A stretch of DNA of 64,000 nucleotides from Phaeocystidibacter sp965659415 (GTDB lineage: Bacteria; Bacteroidota; Bacteroidia; Flavobacteriales; Schleiferiaceae): NCBI GenBank assembly GCA_965659415.1, contig CBFHVA010000012.1:1-64000 (forward strand). The letters are read 5' to 3'. This document shows positions 7,061 to 14,981 of this stretch, piece after piece; within the stretch, counting starts at the first letter, position 1, and the number at the start of each line of letters is the position of its first letter. The notes beneath the pieces were generated by a model that did no database searches, had not been told where the DNA came from, and worked only from the letters and a program-made list of their open reading frames with translations. Made by a program: the position numbers and the translations under genes.

Positions 7061-8200
7061 TTAATGACTTCCGTCAGCTACAGCTGGTGATAAACCATAA
7101 GCCTGAGCGATGCCATTTTTCACGGTTTGGATTCGCGTTTGGATATCTCCAGCCCAGAATCCATCGCCTGAAATCAGGGTTTGAATCCAAGCATCACTCT
7201 GTGTGGCGCTTATGGTTTCGCTTTTAGCGTAGCGCAGGCTAAAAATGAAGCCGATACCTTCCGACAGTTCATGGAATGCGGCGGCAGCGTTTCCGTTGTT
7301 AAGGCTATTTGCACCTTTGTTCAAGTAACCTACGGCCTTTAGGTAGCACGACTCTTCCATGGCTTCAGCAATGGTCAGAATTTGAGCATCACGCTCGTCG
7401 TAGTCGTGAGCAACGATGGCCGCGCGACCCTTGCGGAAAGCGTAGTAGGCATCGGAAGCTACACCAAATTGCGCATCGAGACCTACCATATACTTGGCCC
7501 AGAAACCACGGTCTTGCGCAACACTTGGATCTAGTTCCAAATCTTGTTGAACGGTGAAATAACCATAACCTTCGTCCCAGTAGTGCTCCATGGCGGTGTA
7601 GCCTTCAGCGCTAGAGGCGTCGTTATCTGCATCCAGCTTGATGGCGGTGAGGTAGTTGTTCACCATTTGATCTAAGAATACCGCTCCATAAAGTCCTTTC
7701 TCGAAAGCTTGAATGTATTCTACTCCTCGTTCATCAACGAGATAGCGCTTACTTCCGTCGTTGTTCGAAATAACACCGGCCACTCCGTTTGAAGCCGTCT
7801 GATTTGCATCGCTGGCCGTGGCAGCCCCTTGGAGCCAAAATTTAAACCAGTTGATGGTGTTTCCTTGGTCAAATACAAACTTGGGTGAAGCGGAAGTTTT
7901 AGAAGAAAGGGACTTTCCTGAGGTGTTAAGCGATGGGTCAGAGAAAGGGTTGTTGGTGTTTTCATACATGTCAACCAGCACTTGATAATCGAGGCTTTGA
8001 TCGACTCCCGATTTTACCAAGGTGCTGAGTTCGGTAAGCATGTCTTGACGTGCAATTTGCCCGCTGTAATCTACCGTTGATGAGCCGTTTCTTTCAAATG
8101 AATATGTGCCTGGGATATTCAGGGAAGGGCTGTTGGGTTCTTCAGGTGTACAGGCAACAAGAGATACGAGTGTTAGTGCAATAGCCGTTTGACGAATCAT
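7061..8200 (-). CDS. DUF4856 lipoprotein of iron-uptake operon
   Basis: This is a 379-residue lipoprotein (lipobox LVAC, C17). The segment after the signal (NIPGTYSFERNGSSTVDYSG) is characteristic of DUF4856 proteins, which commonly sit beside imelysin and TonB-receptor genes in Bacteroidota. It is the first gene of the four-gene minus-strand operon and has a recognisable promoter 40 bp upstream. The molecular role is unknown. An extracytoplasmic metal-binding or accessory function to the receptor is the natural inference. The imelysin gene follows after 46 bp. Confidence 0.85.
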   Translation of the reverse strand: MIRQTAIALTLVSLVACTPEEPNSPSLNIPGTYSFERNGSSTVDYSGQIARQDMLTELSTLVKSGVDQSLDYQVLVDMYENTNNPFSDPSLNTSGKSLSSKTSASPKFVFDQGNTINWFKFWLQGAATASDANQTASNGVAGVISNNDGSKRYLVDERGVEYIQAFEKGLYGAVFLDQMVNNYLTAIKLDADNDASSAEGYTAMEHYWDEGYGYFTVQQDLELDPSVAQDRGFWAKYMVGLDAQFGVASDAYYAFRKGRAAIVAHDYDERDAQILTIAEAMEESCYLKAVGYLNKGANSLNNGNAAAAFHELSEGIGFIFSLRYAKSETISATQSDAWIQTLISGDGFWAGDIQTRIQTVKNGIAQAYGLSPAVADGSH

Positions 8201-8241
8201 TATTTATCGATGTTTTTATTTAGACCAATTATAAACAGTGG

Positions 8242-8272
8242 CAAAACTATAGTGTGAAATGATTCCTTGCAA
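8242..8272 (-). promoter_or_regulatory. Bacteroidota-type promoter for the DUF4856-imelysin-HTTM-TonB operon
   Basis: On the minus strand, TAGTTTTG (8249-8242) matches the -7 consensus TAnnTTTG, and TTG (8272-8270) lies 20 bp upstream as the -33 element. Transcription would start near 8236, about 35 nt before ATG 8200. No clear Fur box was identified by eye. Confidence 0.5.
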
Positions 8273-8385
8273 GCCAAGCGATATGATTTTTATCAGGCTG
8301 GCTAAATTTTAAAATTGGGGTAAACTGATGGATTGTTGAATGATGTGGATGAGCTAAAGCGGAAAGGCTGTATATTCGTGTTTCT

Positions 8386-8721
8386 ATGCAAGTAGGTACG
8401 TATCATAACCTGGAGAAACTCAACGAAATCACCGGCGGTGATAAGGAGTTTGAGACTGTAATGATTCAAACGTTTTGCGAGGAAGCAGAATCGCTTGTAA
8501 GTGAGATGAGAACGGCGTATGAAGCGGGGAATTTAGAAGCCATGGGTAGATCTGCTCACGGTTTGAAGCCCAACGCTCAGATATTTGGCATTGCCTCTAT
8601 TCACGAATCTTTAGTGTTTGTAGAGAACAAGGGTAAGGCCGGAAACAATGCCCAAGAACTCGAGGAGAAAATCGATGAAATTAACCGCGTTATTGAGCAA
8701 GTGGTTAAGGAGCTCTCATGA
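8386..8721 (+). CDS. Hpt-domain phosphotransfer protein
   Basis: This 111-residue, all-helical single-domain protein carries AHGLKPNAQIFG, the histidine phosphotransfer motif (HxLKxxxxxxG) with H58 as the phospho-acceptor. It should shuttle phosphate between a hybrid kinase and a response regulator in the cytoplasm. No kinase is adjacent. The stop overlaps the start of the downstream acyltransferase by 4 bp (ATGA), so the two are translationally coupled. A single-receiver protein (16382) is the nearest potential partner on the same strand, but the link is speculative. Confidence 0.88.
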   Translation: MQVGTYHNLEKLNEITGGDKEFETVMIQTFCEEAESLVSEMRTAYEAGNLEAMGRSAHGLKPNAQIFGIASIHESLVFVENKGKAGNNAQELEEKIDEINRVIEQVVKELS

Positions 8722-9611
8722 TAGCCTACATCTTTTACCGATTTTTTAGTGGACTGATTGCGGTGCTTCCTTGGAGCGCGGTATATGGCATGTCTGATTT
8801 CGCCTTTTTTATTCTATTTCGAGTGATTCGTTATCGGGTAGATTTGGTTCGGAATAACTTCAAAACTTGTTTTCCCGATAAGGACGAGAAGTGGGTTGAG
8901 GAGAGGACGCGTGACTACTACCACTACCTATCTGACTTGTTCTTGGAATCGATTAAGTCGCTAAATGAGCCCATCGATAAATTACTGGAGCGGTTTAAGT
9001 CGGATAGTCATGATTTATTTGATGATCCCGACCTAGCTGGTAGAAATATCATTATAGTAGGAACACATTATGGCAACTGGGAATATATGACCCGCTGTGT
9101 GCCGCATCTGGTCCCTCACGAGGTAGCTGGAATTTACAGACCCCTGTCTAACACGCGAATTGAAAAACACATGTCGAAGTTGCGCAGTAGCGAAGGCATG
9201 TGGCTGGTTCCGGTGAAAGAAGCCAAAGAGTCTTGGACCGCCAAGCGCGACCGTCCAGTGGCTTATGGTTTGTTGGCCGACCAGAATCCGTCCAATCCCA
9301 AGAAAGCCTTCTGGATCAACTTCCTCAACCGCGAAACAGGGTTCATCCCAGGAGCTGAGGTCTACGCCAAGAAATACGATTACCCCATTGTAAGCATGTT
9401 CTTTGAAAGAGTGAAACGAGGTCACTACACCGTCCACTTTGAACGCTTTGAAATGAATCCAAAAGCAACGCCTGAGGGAGAAATCATGCGCAGGTATGCC
9501 GGCAAGCTTGAAGAGTGGATTGAGAATGATCCACCGTATTGGTTGTGGTCGCACCGCCGTTGGAAACACAAACGGCCAGAGGATTATGACCTCATGAGTA
9601 CCATCCGCTAG
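8718..9611 (+). CDS. Lysophospholipid/lipid A acyltransferase (LpxL/HtrB family)
   Basis: This 297-residue inner-membrane enzyme should transfer an acyl chain onto a lipid A precursor or related lipid. An N-terminal hydrophobic segment (about 8-36) is followed by the catalytic HxxxxE motif HYGNWE (117-122) in a strand-turn context (IIIVGTHYGNWEYM). LLADQNP and a C-terminal WLWSHRRWK are typical of the family. Length fits (about 290-310). Its start overlaps the Hpt gene by 4 bp, suggesting co-regulation of lipid acylation with a phosphorelay component. Confidence 0.9.
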   Translation: MIAYIFYRFFSGLIAVLPWSAVYGMSDFAFFILFRVIRYRVDLVRNNFKTCFPDKDEKWVEERTRDYYHYLSDLFLESIKSLNEPIDKLLERFKSDSHDLFDDPDLAGRNIIIVGTHYGNWEYMTRCVPHLVPHEVAGIYRPLSNTRIEKHMSKLRSSEGMWLVPVKEAKESWTAKRDRPVAYGLLADQNPSNPKKAFWINFLNRETGFIPGAEVYAKKYDYPIVSMFFERVKRGHYTVHFERFEMNPKATPEGEIMRRYAGKLEEWIENDPPYWLWSHRRWKHKRPEDYDLMSTIR

Positions 9612-9668
9612 ACCTCTTTTTCCTTTTTGGCATCCTTCTTGACATGTTCATGGTGAACCACTAAAACG

Positions 9669-10265
9669 ATGAACATGAAAAGATGGATGATGATTGTAGC
9701 CATGTCAGTTGCCGGGATGGGACTGAAGGCGCAGGGACTCGATTGGGGAGTTAAAGGCGGACTCACTTATAACATGACTGAGTTAGGCTTGGGATCTGCG
9801 GTAGCAACCAGCGGAGAAGTATTCTCTGGTGAGCGAGCAAGCAACGGATGGCACCTAGGTCTCGCCGTTCGCGACGAGATTACCGACAACTTCTACGTGC
9901 AGTTTGACGCCCTTTACAATCAAACTTCCATCATGCTCGACGGAGTGGATGTAAATGGAGTGCCGGTGAGTGAAGATTTCACCATGAACAAAGTTCAGTT
10001 GAACTTGGCTCCAGGGCTCAAAGTACTTAAGCTTTTGCGCGTACAAACTGGATTGAACGGAAACTTAATGCTCGATGATAAGGTAGTTGACACCTTTGGT
10101 CGATTCCAGCTGGGTTTCCTTCTAGGAGCCGGTGTCGACTTAGGACCACTAACATTCGATATCATGTATAACGCTTCCTTCAGCGACCATGAAGGGGAAT
10201 GGAATGGGATACCGCTCGCCAGTAACCGAGGCGAACTCATGATGAGTGTAGGTGTCATGTTTTAA
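9669..10265 (+). CDS. Small outer-membrane beta-barrel protein (PorT-like fold)
   Basis: This 198-residue protein has a signal peptide (about 1-21, ending LKAQ), followed by alternating strands (WGVKGGLTYNM, FYVQFDALYNQTS, LGFLLGAGVDLG) and a C-terminal strand ending GVMF, typical of 8-stranded outer-membrane barrels. It resembles the broad PorT/OmpA-like barrel group, but no specific function can be given. A second in-frame ATG two codons downstream is an equally possible start. A strong terminator follows at 10401. Confidence 0.8.
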   Translation: MNMKRWMMIVAMSVAGMGLKAQGLDWGVKGGLTYNMTELGLGSAVATSGEVFSGERASNGWHLGLAVRDEITDNFYVQFDALYNQTSIMLDGVDVNGVPVSEDFTMNKVQLNLAPGLKVLKLLRVQTGLNGNLMLDDKVVDTFGRFQLGFLLGAGVDLGPLTFDIMYNASFSDHEGEWNGIPLASNRGELMMSVGVMF

Positions 10266-10400
10266 TTAACCATAAGGTAACTAAGTTCTGTAAGAAAATA
10301 CTGAATTTTGCTCCTTGGCAATTCGCCGAATCGTTCTTAACGGTTCATCAGATGTAGGTAATTTGTGTTAACGTATATAATTTCTACACCGAACCGGTTA

Positions 10401-10428
10401 GAGTCCCGCACTAGCGGGACTCTTTTAT
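10401..10428 (+). terminator. Rho-independent terminator
   Basis: GAGTCCCGC (10401-10409), loop ACTA, GCGGGACTC (10414-10422) form a perfect 9-bp stem followed by TTTTATTTT. It lies between the barrel gene (+) and the 3' end of the cupin gene (-). The T tract is only on the plus strand, so it serves the upstream plus-strand unit. Confidence 0.85.
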
Positions 10429-11312
10429 TTTCCCTCAATTCGAACGCGCTCCCGTTCGTCTAGAATTTCAGTGGCGCGACTCATGGCGGTGTTTAGCTTA
10501 TAATCGCTCCACTTATTCTTATAAAATTTATTCATGTATTCATCGAGCTTACGAACTACGAATACATTGTACACCCCTTTGAGTTTATCAATGCTAGAAT
10601 CGGCCAAAGCACGCAGGCTAAGAGAGAAACTGGCATCCAGGTATTGTACATGGTGCCAAATTCCACTGGGCATAAAAAGAGTTTCCCCAGGTTTTAAATC
10701 GGTTTGATAGCCCTTCGCGTATGCAACGGTTGGGTATTTGTCTAAGTCGATGGCGCTCATATCCACCGCACTGTGGGTCGTGAATGGTAATTTGTAGAGG
10801 AATTTGGTTTCCGATTGTTCGAATAGGGTAATCCGTTTTGTGCCGGCAAATTGACTAATAAATACATGACTGAGGTCGATGTCGTAGTGCAATCTGACAT
10901 CCGATTCTGCTGCCCCGAAGAACATATAGGGATAGTCGCGTAAGTAATGGTCGCTGAAATCTGGGAAGGTGAAATCATTGAGGAGATCCGGACGAATCTT
11001 GAAAAGGTTGAAGAGAAAGATACGCAAATCACTTTTCTCGTTTTTCTCTAGAAGGCTCAAATACTCGCTAAAAGGAACTTCCTTCGCTGGAGGCATCTCA
11101 ATGCGTGTAGGTTCGTGGTCTACCCATCTGCCATAGAGTTTCACCTTTTCTTCGCCGGCAATTCTTTTGAAATAGTCATAGGTCCATTTCTCATTCGCCT
11201 TCCATCCGGCGGTGAAATTCTGGAGTACAACGGGTTTATGTGGATAGAGGTATTTAGCCTTAAATTCTTCGGCTGTGATGTTTTCTTCGCGTGGAATGCT
11301 GGAAATATTCAC
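10425..11312 (-). CDS. Cupin-like/JmjC-type Fe(II)-2-oxoglutarate oxygenase family protein
   Basis: This 295-residue cytoplasmic protein resembles cupin_8 (FIH/JMJD5-like) hydroxylases. The metal triad is visible: H142 and D144 in RLHYDID, and H220 or H221 in SGIWHHV, within a double-stranded beta-helix (VFISQFAGTKRITLF and TLFMPSG strands). Members hydroxylate protein or small-molecule substrates. The substrate here is unknown. It follows the aldehyde dehydrogenase gene by about 60 bp on the same strand. Confidence 0.85.
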   Translation of the reverse strand: MNISSIPREENITAEEFKAKYLYPHKPVVLQNFTAGWKANEKWTYDYFKRIAGEEKVKLYGRWVDHEPTRIEMPPAKEVPFSEYLSLLEKNEKSDLRIFLFNLFKIRPDLLNDFTFPDFSDHYLRDYPYMFFGAAESDVRLHYDIDLSHVFISQFAGTKRITLFEQSETKFLYKLPFTTHSAVDMSAIDLDKYPTVAYAKGYQTDLKPGETLFMPSGIWHHVQYLDASFSLSLRALADSSIDKLKGVYNVFVVRKLDEYMNKFYKNKWSDYKLNTAMSRATEILDERERVRIEGK

Positions 11313-11373
11313 GAGGGGCAGTTTTCAATTCAGTCACGTTTCCACTCTTAAAAATACGCATCGTTTTGAACGA

Positions 11374-12813
11374 TTACAATTTCACGCACACATTCCTGGT
11401 TTCAGTAAAGAAGTGAAGGGCTTCAAAGCCTCCTTCTCTGCCTACGCCTGAGTTTTTCATTCCACCAAATGGTGTGCGCAGGTCTCTAACCAACCAGCAA
11501 TTCACCCAAATGATACCGCTTTCAACTTGCGCTCCTACTCGATGGGCACGCTTCAAATTACTGGTCCATATTGTGGCTGCTAAGCCGTAGGTCGTGCTAT
11601 TGGCCATGGTGAGTACCTCTTCTTCGGTGTCAAATGGGGTAAGAGTGACCACGGGGCCGAATATTTCTTCTTGATTTGTTCGACACGTGTACTCCAGGCC
11701 TTCAATAACCGTAGGGCGCATGTAAAAACCGTTGCTGTGTTCGCCATCGAGTTGAACGCGCTCACCACCCGTTAAAATGGTCCCACCTTCTTCTACGGCT
11801 AAGTTTACATAGCTCATGACCTTATCGATATGAGGCCTGGAAACAAGGGCTCCCACTTGAGTCGACTCATCTTCCGGGGCACCCACACGCATCTTTGATA
11901 CCCGATCTACGAAGGCCTTTTTAAATTTCTCATAAATAGGGCGCTCAATAAAAATCCGGGAGCCGCAAAGGCAAATCTGACCTTGATTGGCAAAGCTGCT
12001 GTGCACTGTTGTGTTGAGCATCTCATCAAAATCGCAATCGGCAAAAATGATATTTGGGTTTTTACCCCCTAACTCAAGCGACAGCTTTTTAAACATTGGA
12101 GCGGCTGTCCTGGCGATGGTCTGACCTGTAGTGGTTCCACCCGTGAATGAGATGGTCGGAATTTCCGGGTGCGTCGTGAGCTCGGCACCTACTTTTCCAC
12201 CGAGTCCATGCACGATGTTTAGTACCCCAGGAGGCATTCCAGCTTCGGTGCAAATTTCGCCCAGCAGAGCTGCAGTAACGGGTGTTACTTCACTCGGTTT
12301 GGCAACTACCGTATTTCCTGCAGCCAAAGCTGGGGCAATTTTCCATGTGAAGAGGTAAAGTGGAAGGTTCCACGGACTTATACAGGCCGCAACGCCTATC
12401 GGACGGCGCAAGGTGTAATTGAATCCAGATTCACCCATATCGTGGGTCTCCGAAGCATCGTGTAAGATCGCTGTGGCGAAAAAGGCAAAGTTGTCTCGTG
12501 CCCTAGGGATATCAACTCGAGTCGCTAGTTTTAGTGGCTTTCCGTTGTCGTCGCTCTCAGCTTTGGCTAGCTCAGGTAACCGGTCTTCAATGCCTTTTGA
12601 CACCTTCAACATGATATCTGAACGCTGCTTGGCAGTCATAGCGGACCAAATGGGGAAAGCCCTCTTGGCGGCCTCTACGGCAAGGTTGACGTCATCCACA
12701 TCGCTGTCAGGTATGCGCCCATAAACTTTACCGGTGGAAGGTTTAACATTGTCAAGCCAATGGCCGTTCACCGGGTCGATATATTTCCCGTCAATGTAAT
12801 TTTGAATATTCAT
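11374..12813 (-). CDS. Aldehyde dehydrogenase, 2-aminomuconic-semialdehyde (ALDH8A1-like) type
   Basis: This 479-residue NAD-dependent aldehyde dehydrogenase has all catalytic elements: N149 (SPWNLP), FTGGTTTG (223-230), general base E248 (LELGGK) and nucleophile C281 (NQGQICLCGSR). The C-terminal segment with NCWLVRDLRTPFGGMKNSG is characteristic of 2-aminomuconate- or 2-hydroxymuconate-semialdehyde dehydrogenases, which act in tryptophan (kynurenine) or catechol meta-cleavage catabolism. No other gene of those pathways is next to it, so the exact substrate remains an inference. Confidence 0.9.
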   Translation of the reverse strand: MNIQNYIDGKYIDPVNGHWLDNVKPSTGKVYGRIPDSDVDDVNLAVEAAKRAFPIWSAMTAKQRSDIMLKVSKGIEDRLPELAKAESDDNGKPLKLATRVDIPRARDNFAFFATAILHDASETHDMGESGFNYTLRRPIGVAACISPWNLPLYLFTWKIAPALAAGNTVVAKPSEVTPVTAALLGEICTEAGMPPGVLNIVHGLGGKVGAELTTHPEIPTISFTGGTTTGQTIARTAAPMFKKLSLELGGKNPNIIFADCDFDEMLNTTVHSSFANQGQICLCGSRIFIERPIYEKFKKAFVDRVSKMRVGAPEDESTQVGALVSRPHIDKVMSYVNLAVEEGGTILTGGERVQLDGEHSNGFYMRPTVIEGLEYTCRTNQEEIFGPVVTLTPFDTEEEVLTMANSTTYGLAATIWTSNLKRAHRVGAQVESGIIWVNCWLVRDLRTPFGGMKNSGVGREGGFEALHFFTETRNVCVKL

Positions 12814-12863
12814 GGGTGCTACTTCTGGGTTGTGCTTTCTTCTCTAAAAGTAGTTAATGAAAC

Positions 12864-13355
12864 TCAGTCGAAGAACCGGCCCACTTGCATTCCCAAAATG
12901 AACTGGCCGTACTGGTTTTGGAAGAAGTGGTATCCTGTGGTGATGCGAACCGAATAATTATCAATGGTGATATGACCAATGTTGAGATGGGCACCATAGG
13001 ACAACCCACTTTGTATCGCATTCACATCGGCTTTCTCACGTCGCAAGCCATACAATTGGTTGTATCCACCTAGTACCTGTACTTCAAGGAAGTAGTCCAT
13101 ACTCTTGATGTAAAACATTCTGCGGTAACCCAAGCCCACATAGGACGAGTACATTCCACTTGTAATTCCTGTAGAAAGGAGTCCGTGCCACTCGTTGTAG
13201 TGCGACATGTCCAAGGTTCTCCGATAGGTAAAACCCCCACCAAGCGAATGGCCCAAAATCTCCACGCTGCCCTCGTTGAGTGAATTCAGTTGGGCTTTGC
13301 TAGGGATAGCCAAAATGAGAAAAAGGCTAAAAAGAACAATGCGAGCGAGCGCCAT
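12864..13355 (-). CDS. Exported hypothetical protein, probable small beta-barrel
   Basis: This 163-residue protein has a signal peptide (about 1-21, ending SKAQ). The mature part is made of short amphipathic strands rich in Tyr and Gly (GGGFTYRRTL, SSYVGLGYRRMFYI, FILGMQVGRFF) and ends on a phenylalanine-containing strand, suggesting an outer-membrane barrel. No family is recognised. It lies between the SDR (34 bp upstream) and the aldehyde dehydrogenase (50 bp downstream) on the same strand and may be part of their transcript. Confidence 0.7.
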   Translation of the reverse strand: MALARIVLFSLFLILAIPSKAQLNSLNEGSVEILGHSLGGGFTYRRTLDMSHYNEWHGLLSTGITSGMYSSYVGLGYRRMFYIKSMDYFLEVQVLGGYNQLYGLRREKADVNAIQSGLSYGAHLNIGHITIDNYSVRITTGYHFFQNQYGQFILGMQVGRFFD

Positions 13356-13389
13356 AGAGGGTAAGTTAGGTTACATAAGTTACCCTAAT

Positions 13390-14178
13390 TTACAAGGCTC
13401 CCGTTCTTCCACCATCAACGGGTACGTTAATGCCGTTTATGTATGAGGCAGCGGGGCTTGCTAGAAAGGCAACGGCGTTAGCTACCTCCTCCGGGTGTGC
13501 AAATCGCTTCATCGGGATTTCGGCAGTCATCATTTCGGCCACTTCATCTTCTGAACGATTGCCCTTGCTGGCTTTGTTGCTGATGATGCCTGTCAGTCGT
13601 TCCGTTTCTGTAGCTCCAGGAAGTACATTGTTTACCGTAATCCCGAAGGCGCCAACCTCATTACTCAACGTCTTGCTCCAACTTGCTACAGCTCCTCGAA
13701 TGGTGTTCGAAACACCCAATCCTTTTAATGGGATTTTTACCGAAGTACTGATGATATTGATGATTCGACCATAGCCAGACGCCTTCATTCCAGGCAAAAC
13801 GGCTTGTGCGAGGTTGTGGTTATTTACCAAGTGTGCCGTGAAGGCATCTTGAAAGGCCTCGATGTGCGCTTCATTGACGGGGCCTGCCGGTGGGCCACCG
13901 GTATTGTTGATAAGAATATTTACCGTATTCCCATCGGCGAGCCAGTCACTCACCGTCGTCTTCACTTCTTCCGGAGTAGAGTAATCAGCTACTAAGAAGG
14001 AATGTTGCTGATCCTTTGGAGTTGGTAGGCTACGAACCGCACTTTGCAGCTTGGCTTCGTTGCGAGCTAACAAGGTTACGGTAGCACCCATTTCAGCGAG
14101 TAATTGAGCGCTGGCCAATCCAATGCCTTGTGTGCTGCCGCCTACTAGGGCGTGTCTTCCGGTTAAGTCGATATTCAT
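13390..14178 (-). CDS. SDR-family protein with replaced catalytic Tyr and Lys
   Basis: This 262-residue Rossmann-fold protein has the nucleotide-binding GGSTQGIG (13-20) and NNTGGPPAGP (91-100) in place of NNAG. The usual S-x12-Y-x3-K triad reads S144, S157, R161 (SNTIRGAV). So the catalytic tyrosine and lysine are both replaced, as in a known divergent SDR subgroup with NTGGPP. The C-terminus (INVPVDGG) is standard. It may bind NAD(P)H without classical dehydrogenase chemistry or use another residue. Its start overlaps the stop of the upstream hydrolase by 4 bp, so they form an operon. Confidence 0.88.
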   Translation of the reverse strand: MNIDLTGRHALVGGSTQGIGLASAQLLAEMGATVTLLARNEAKLQSAVRSLPTPKDQQHSFLVADYSTPEEVKTTVSDWLADGNTVNILINNTGGPPAGPVNEAHIEAFQDAFTAHLVNNHNLAQAVLPGMKASGYGRIINIISTSVKIPLKGLGVSNTIRGAVASWSKTLSNEVGAFGITVNNVLPGATETERLTGIISNKASKGNRSEDEVAEMMTAEIPMKRFAHPEEVANAVAFLASPAASYINGINVPVDGGRTGAL

Positions 14179-14981
14179 GAATGTCGGTTTTCAATGTCGT
14201 TCAAAAAGTACTGTATGGCCTCGAGGCAAAGTTCGCGATCTTCGATGAACCCCATATGTCCGTTTTTGGTGATGAGCCGATCTGCAACTTGAGGGGAGCT
14301 GATTTGCGGTTCGATTTTATCGAATGACAACACGGGATCGCGCCTACCCGCAATAATCAAGAAAGGTACCGGCGATAAGTGCAGTAGCACTTCCCGATCA
14401 GCCCGTTCTTTCATTCCTTCCAGAGCGGCAACAATCCCTTGTACGGGCATACGCATAGCCTCACTCACCAATGCCTTAATTTCCTTCTGGAACAACTTCC
14501 GAGACTTTGGGCGGAATAGCAGAGGAATGCTCAATTTCACGAAGGAATCGGGGGCTCTCTTCACCAATTCAATGGCTCGTACTCGGTCTTTTTTCTTCGC
14601 CGGGCTATCGGCTAAGGTGGTGGAATGGAAGAGGGTTATGCTCTTGGGGATATCTGGATGTGCTTCGGCAAAGGCCAAGGCTACGTATCCCCCCATGGAG
14701 TGGCCAATCAAATGGTACCGTTTCAAGCGGAAATGATCGGCAATGGCCTTCACGACCGCGGCCATTTCCTCCATGCTGTGGACATACCCTAAACAGTCTG
14801 ATTTACCATGGCCAGGCAAGTCGATCGCAATCACGCGATACTGCGTGCTGAGCTCCTTGGCATAGTCGTCCCACATTTGAGACGACTCGAGAAATCCATG
14901 AAGTAAAATTACCGTTGAACCCTCTCCGGCGTGCTTAAAGTGAATGGGCACACCGCGGTGGTTCATGAATTCTGATTTCAT
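14175..14981 (-). CDS. Alpha/beta-fold hydrolase
   Basis: This 268-residue hydrolase has the oxyanion-hole motif HGF (28-30), the nucleophile elbow GHSMGG (S95), the acid D215 (GRRDPV) and H242 (NGHMGF), giving a complete triad. A helical lid covers about 125-190. The substrate is unknown; MenH-like or bromoperoxidase-like esters and C-C bonds are possible. It overlaps the aminopeptidase stop by 1 bp (TGATG) and the SDR start by 4 bp, so three genes are translationally linked. Confidence 0.88.
   Translation of the reverse strand: MKSEFMNHRGVPIHFKHAGEGSTVILLHGFLESSQMWDDYAKELSTQYRVIAIDLPGHGKSDCLGYVHSMEEMAAVVKAIADHFRLKRYHLIGHSMGGYVALAFAEAHPDIPKSITLFHSTTLADSPAKKKDRVRAIELVKRAPDSFVKLSIPLLFRPKSRKLFQKEIKALVSEAMRMPVQGIVAALEGMKERADREVLLHLSPVPFLIIAGRRDPVLSFDKIEPQISSPQVADRLITKNGHMGFIEDRELCLEAIQYFLNDIENRHS

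Noticed and set aside
2218..8200. Polysaccharide utilisation (SusCD) locus
   Set aside because: No SusD-like lipoprotein or glycoside hydrolase; imelysin and HTTM genes point to metal uptake.
9033..9569. 178-codon minus-strand ORF
   Set aside because: Antisense to the acyltransferase catalytic region, with no recognisable features.
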